From assembly GCA_002011115.2 (NCBI GenBank), contig MTME02000098.1, positions 1 to 32,128 on the forward strand: a stretch of 32,128 nucleotides of DNA, read 5' to 3'. The translations under genes were made by a program, and so were the position numbers. Positions 30,914 through 32,128 of the stretch are shown here, one piece after another. The notes below the pieces were generated by a model that saw only the letters and a program-made list of their open reading frames with translations, ran no database searches and had not been told where the DNA came from. Within the stretch, counting starts at the first letter, position 1. Every line of letters begins with the position of its first letter. Source of the stretch: Candidatus Pyrohabitans sp. JdFR-17. Its GTDB lineage: Archaea > Hydrothermarchaeota > Hydrothermarchaeia > Hydrothermarchaeales > BMS3B.

Positions 30914-32092
30914 TTAAAAAGCTTCGGGCACGCTGAAGAGAAAGCGGGAGTACACCTGCCCCGCCTTCTTCTTAACCCTCTGCAGCGCCTCGCTCCTGCT
31001 TTTGCCAGAGCTCAGCACCGTAGTTACAGGCTCGCCCGCCTCTATTATCACATTTCTCGCAGGCACGTCGCTGCACAGCTTCAGAAGGTTGCCCCTCACT
31101 ATGCACCTCTCACTAGCGAAAAGCGTTAGCCTCGCGGCAAAACCTCTAGCCTCAGGGCGCTGCTCGGGTAGCTCGCCATCGCAAGCTGCAAGGTGGGCAT
31201 CTACTATGGCCAAGCCGTATGCACGCTCCACTACGTCGAGAGTGCCTTGAAAGCGCGGGTTGAGTTCAATGAAGTAGTACTCACCCTTTGCCTCCACAAA
31301 GTCTATACCGTTCCAGCCACGAAGGTTAAAGAGGCAGGAAATCTCCTCGGCAATGCTTAAGAGGCGCTCATCGTTTGAGTAAGGAGCGAAGCTTCCGCAG
31401 TATCTGAAACCTCTGGCTTTCGCTAGTCTAGAGCCAAGAATCTGAACGCTGGTGGAGATAGCTACGCTCTCATTACGGTAAGAAAGGGTTGAGACGCTTA
31501 TTGCCCTGCCTCGAATGTACTCCTGCACCAAGGAGCGCTCGTATATTTCTGGAATCTCATGCGGAGAGCGCGCCAGCACAACCCCCTCGCCTCCTGCGCC
31601 GAGCGCAGGTTTAACCACCACGGGAAAGCCAATCTCTTCCGCCGCCTGCACCGCCTCTTCCCTGCTCTCAACCACCATTGTCTTTGGCAGTGCTATGTTG
31701 AGCTTTTTCACCTTTTTAAGCTGGTACGCCTTGTCTTTAAGCTTCTTTGCCCTTACGCCGGAGATTCCGGCGATCTTTCTGCTTCGCAGAGGTAGCGTGG
31801 AGGTCAGAATTATCCTGTCGCCTTCCAAGCGCCGCGCAAGAGCGAGAAGCTTCTCGTCGGAGTAGTTCTCAGCCAGTCTGCCGTTGGAGCGGTACGGCTT
31901 CTGCTCAACTATGGAGAGGGAAGTATCCGCCAGCCTCTTTAAATCAATATCGCCGAAGTAGTCTGCGCTTGCGACGCCGTAGCCTGAGCGATTCGCCGAG
32001 GCTACCGCAGGGCGGGTGTGCACTCCCACGATAAGAAGGCGCTCACCCTTCGTTCCCCTATTGCTCCGCAGACCCGGAAACCTGCTCGACAA
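30914..32092 (-). CDS. ATP-grasp ligase-like protein (COG2232 type)
   Basis: A protein of up to 392 residues in the ATP-grasp superfamily. The N-terminal domain has LLIVGVHTRPAVASANRSGY and a GDIDLKRLAD region. The ATP-grasp part shows VVKPALGAGGEGVVLAR (about residues 153-169), LVQEYIRGRAISVS and the metal/phosphate-binding GIDFVEAKGEYYFIELNPRF near 270. This matches the archaeal group of predicted carboligases related to biotin carboxylase; the substrate is unknown. The start is uncertain. TTG 32092 overlaps a gene ending at 32058, while the natural first strand (RLLIVGV) begins near 32040 after GAAGGGTGAG, where I see no ATG. Confidence 0.82.
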   Translation of the reverse strand: MSSRFPGLRSNRGTKGERLLIVGVHTRPAVASANRSGYGVASADYFGDIDLKRLADTSLSIVEQKPYRSNGRLAENYSDEKLLALARRLEGDRIILTSTLPLRSRKIAGISGVRAKKLKDKAYQLKKVKKLNIALPKTMVVESREEAVQAAEEIGFPVVVKPALGAGGEGVVLARSPHEIPEIYERSLVQEYIRGRAISVSTLSYRNESVAISTSVQILGSRLAKARGFRYCGSFAPYSNDERLLSIAEEISCLFNLRGWNGIDFVEAKGEYYFIELNPRFQGTLDVVERAYGLAIVDAHLAACDGELPEQRPEARGFAARLTLFASERCIVRGNLLKLCSDVPARNVIIEAGEPVTTVLSSGKSRSEALQRVKKKAGQVYSRFLFSVPEAF

Positions 32093-32126
32093 CGCGCTTC
32101 CCTCGCCGTGAGGGCACCACCTTCAG
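32058..32126 (-). CDS. C-terminal fragment of an unknown gene at the right edge
   Basis: Reading into the window on the minus strand, one frame gives LKVVPSRRGKRVVEQVSGS and AEQ before a TAG at 32058-32060. It would be the tail of the gene in front of the ATP-grasp gene, and its stop makes TTG 32092 less attractive as the ATP-grasp start. It is too short to identify. Confidence 0.35.
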   Translation of the reverse strand: MKVVPSRRGKRVVEQVSGSAEQ

Positions 32127-32128
32127 CT

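Noticed and set aside
1-32128. CRISPR arrays, tRNA or rRNA genes, insertion sequences
   Set aside because: No regularly spaced repeats, no tRNA-like cloverleaf and no transposase frame were noticed by eye; a dedicated scan could still find a short RNA.

Overview
The window is a chromosomal segment of an archaeon, most likely an anaerobic, cytochrome-bearing euryarchaeote. Several genes have an archaeal TATA box about 27 bases before the start codon and no ribosome binding site, which means leaderless transcripts. Families that are mainly archaeal are present: a DUF1464/COG2441 kinase-like protein, a COG2232 ATP-grasp protein, DUF1805, and a membrane-tethered winged-helix regulator. The genus cannot be named from what is visible. 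Several bacterial-type genes are mixed in: queA, queH, mutL and possible gene cassettes.

Layout. 1-2.3 kb: the end of argJ, a DUF1805 gene coupled to a membrane-bound regulator, and a small winged-helix protein. 2.3-4.5 kb: larB and larC, converging on a hairpin; they make the nickel-pincer cofactor of lactate racemase. 4.6-8.2 kb: an AT-rich three-gene unit on the minus strand (a 47-residue protein, an AAA+ ATPase and a subtilisin-like protease), coupled by 4-base overlaps, a likely defence module. 8.25-10.8 kb: queA, an M24 peptidase and a gamma-class carbonic anhydrase-like protein. 11-14 kb: pentahaem cytochrome c, a Tat-exported four-cluster ferredoxin and a NrfD membrane subunit, a quinone-linked electron transfer complex without a catalytic subunit nearby. 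14-15.2 kb: a regulator with an operator-like palindrome, divergent from two thioredoxin genes. 15.2-15.7 kb: a frameshifted membrane-protein pseudogene. 15.7-20.8 kb: phzF-like, trpD, trpF, a TrpF-like gene that has lost both catalytic residues, a D-lactate/glycolate dehydrogenase and queH. 20.8-23.5 kb: a membrane FKBP and endonuclease-type MutL. 23.5-25.7 kb: an AT-rich stretch with a RelE-type toxin-antitoxin pair, a broken GIY-YIG-like gene and an unknown gene, separated by three related imperfect dyads that look like integron attC sites. 25.7-28.8 kb: a nucleotidyltransferase, an isopropylmalate/isocitrate-type dehydrogenase, VapBC, and a broken, inverted RelE/antitoxin remnant. 28.8-32.1 kb: a minus-strand run of ATP-grasp gene, pheA and the DUF1464 gene.

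Functional links. LarB and LarC fit the GlcD-like dehydrogenase: racemisation of lactate followed by oxidation of D-lactate is a plausible route, with electrons possibly reaching the quinone pool. TrpD, TrpF and PheA show aromatic amino acid synthesis. QueA plus QueH imply the last steps of queuosine synthesis, which is not expected in archaea. The most novel parts are the possible gene-cassette array at 23.5-25.7 kb, the protease/ATPase unit with its unlisted small gene, and the catalytically dead TrpF paralogue fixed in an overlapping operon.
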